NCBI RefSeq assembly: GCF_020715565.1
Contig: NZ_CP085839.1
Location: 2,356,001 to 2,420,000 of the forward strand
Origin: Nocardioides sp. Kera G14
Lineage (GTDB): Bacteria > Actinomycetota > Actinomycetes > Propionibacteriales > Nocardioidaceae
DNA length: 64,000 bases
Reading direction: 5' to 3'
Shown one piece after another: positions 63,894-64,000 of the stretch (positions are counted from its first letter, which is position 1; each line of letters opens with the position of its first letter). Below the pieces are notes generated by a model. It saw nothing but the letters and a program-made list of their open reading frames with translations, made no database searches and was not told the origin of the DNA. The position numbers and the translations under genes were made by a program.

Positions 63894-64000
63894 TCATGCC
63901 TCGTCCTTCGTGTCCGTCCAGGGCTTGAAGGTCTCTGCCCACGTCTCGGGTGAGGTGATGTCCTTCAAGGCGGCACGGTACTGCTCAGCCAGAGCGGGCC
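63894..64000 (-). CDS. 3' end of a gene cut by the window edge, unknown
   Basis: The last 107 bases hold the end of a minus-strand gene. The C-terminal sequence reads PALAEQYRAALKDITS then PETWAETFKPWTDTKDEA before a TGA, in frame to the edge. This is not enough to name a family; a glycan-synthesis enzyme is likely from context, since the polysaccharide exporter follows 70 bases later on the same strand. I see nothing notable in the 70-base gap between them. Confidence 0.6.
   Translation of the reverse strand, partial: PALAEQYRAALKDITSPETWAETFKPWTDTKDEA

Overview
The window is a contiguous piece of a high-GC actinobacterial chromosome, most likely from a Nocardioides-type member of the Propionibacteriales (an inference from gene content and composition, not from a database search). 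Supporting signs are pervasive GTG starts, tightly overlapping genes, a WhiB regulator, coenzyme F420 genes, MtrAB-LpqB, BioQ/IdeR-like operators and the absence of mycolate genes. About 60 protein genes fill almost all of it. I see no rRNA or tRNA gene, no CRISPR array, no insertion sequence and no prophage.

Layout. 0.1-6.6 kb: a LURP-one-like protein, an RsbQ-RsbP stress-signalling pair, a TetR regulator (probable BioQ) divergent from the biotin uptake genes bioY-bioM-bioN with two operator-like sites between them, and a diguanylate cyclase. 6.6-13.7 kb (minus strand): leuB, ilvE, a membrane Ser/Thr kinase, citramalate synthase (cimA) and a translationally coupled amidase, with candidate leader ORFs and a hairpin upstream of leuB. 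13.7-18.4 kb: a methyltransferase and the iron-uptake operon efeU-efeO-efeB behind two IdeR/DtxR-like boxes. 18.5-26.6 kb: a FrnE-like DsbA protein, ilvB-ilvN-ilvC behind a classic attenuator (leader peptide with Leu-Ile-Leu-Val), an acetyltransferase, a membrane-anchored unknown and ilvD. Almost the whole branched-chain amino acid pathway is therefore in the first 27 kb. 26.6-29.9 kb: a beta-phosphoglucomutase-like HAD enzyme and a GH65 disaccharide phosphorylase.

29.9-58.2 kb resembles, in gene content and order, the M. tuberculosis secA1-to-manB region (from memory): secA, hpf, comF, lpqB, mtrB, mtrA, ahcY, tobH-like, Trm112-like, phosphomannomutase, DUF3499, a zincin-like protein, a DUF5719 protein, a giant glycosyltransferase, whiB, fbiA/cofD, fbiB/cofE and mannose-1-phosphate guanylyltransferase. 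Into this frame are inserted a YcaQ-like protein, a secreted Cys-rich probable beta-propeller of atypical composition, an orphan LuxR-type regulator, a DUF808 protein and an acyltransferase. 58.2-64 kb: a TIGR03089-like protein, a large secreted peptidoglycan amidase with FG-GAP repeats, and a polysaccharide ABC exporter pair, with the 3' end of one more gene at the right edge.

The most notable non-coding structures are the ilvB attenuator, a 94-bp near-perfect palindrome between the GH65 gene and secA, a 115-bp multi-hairpin inverted repeat just behind ilvC, and the structured leader of leuB.
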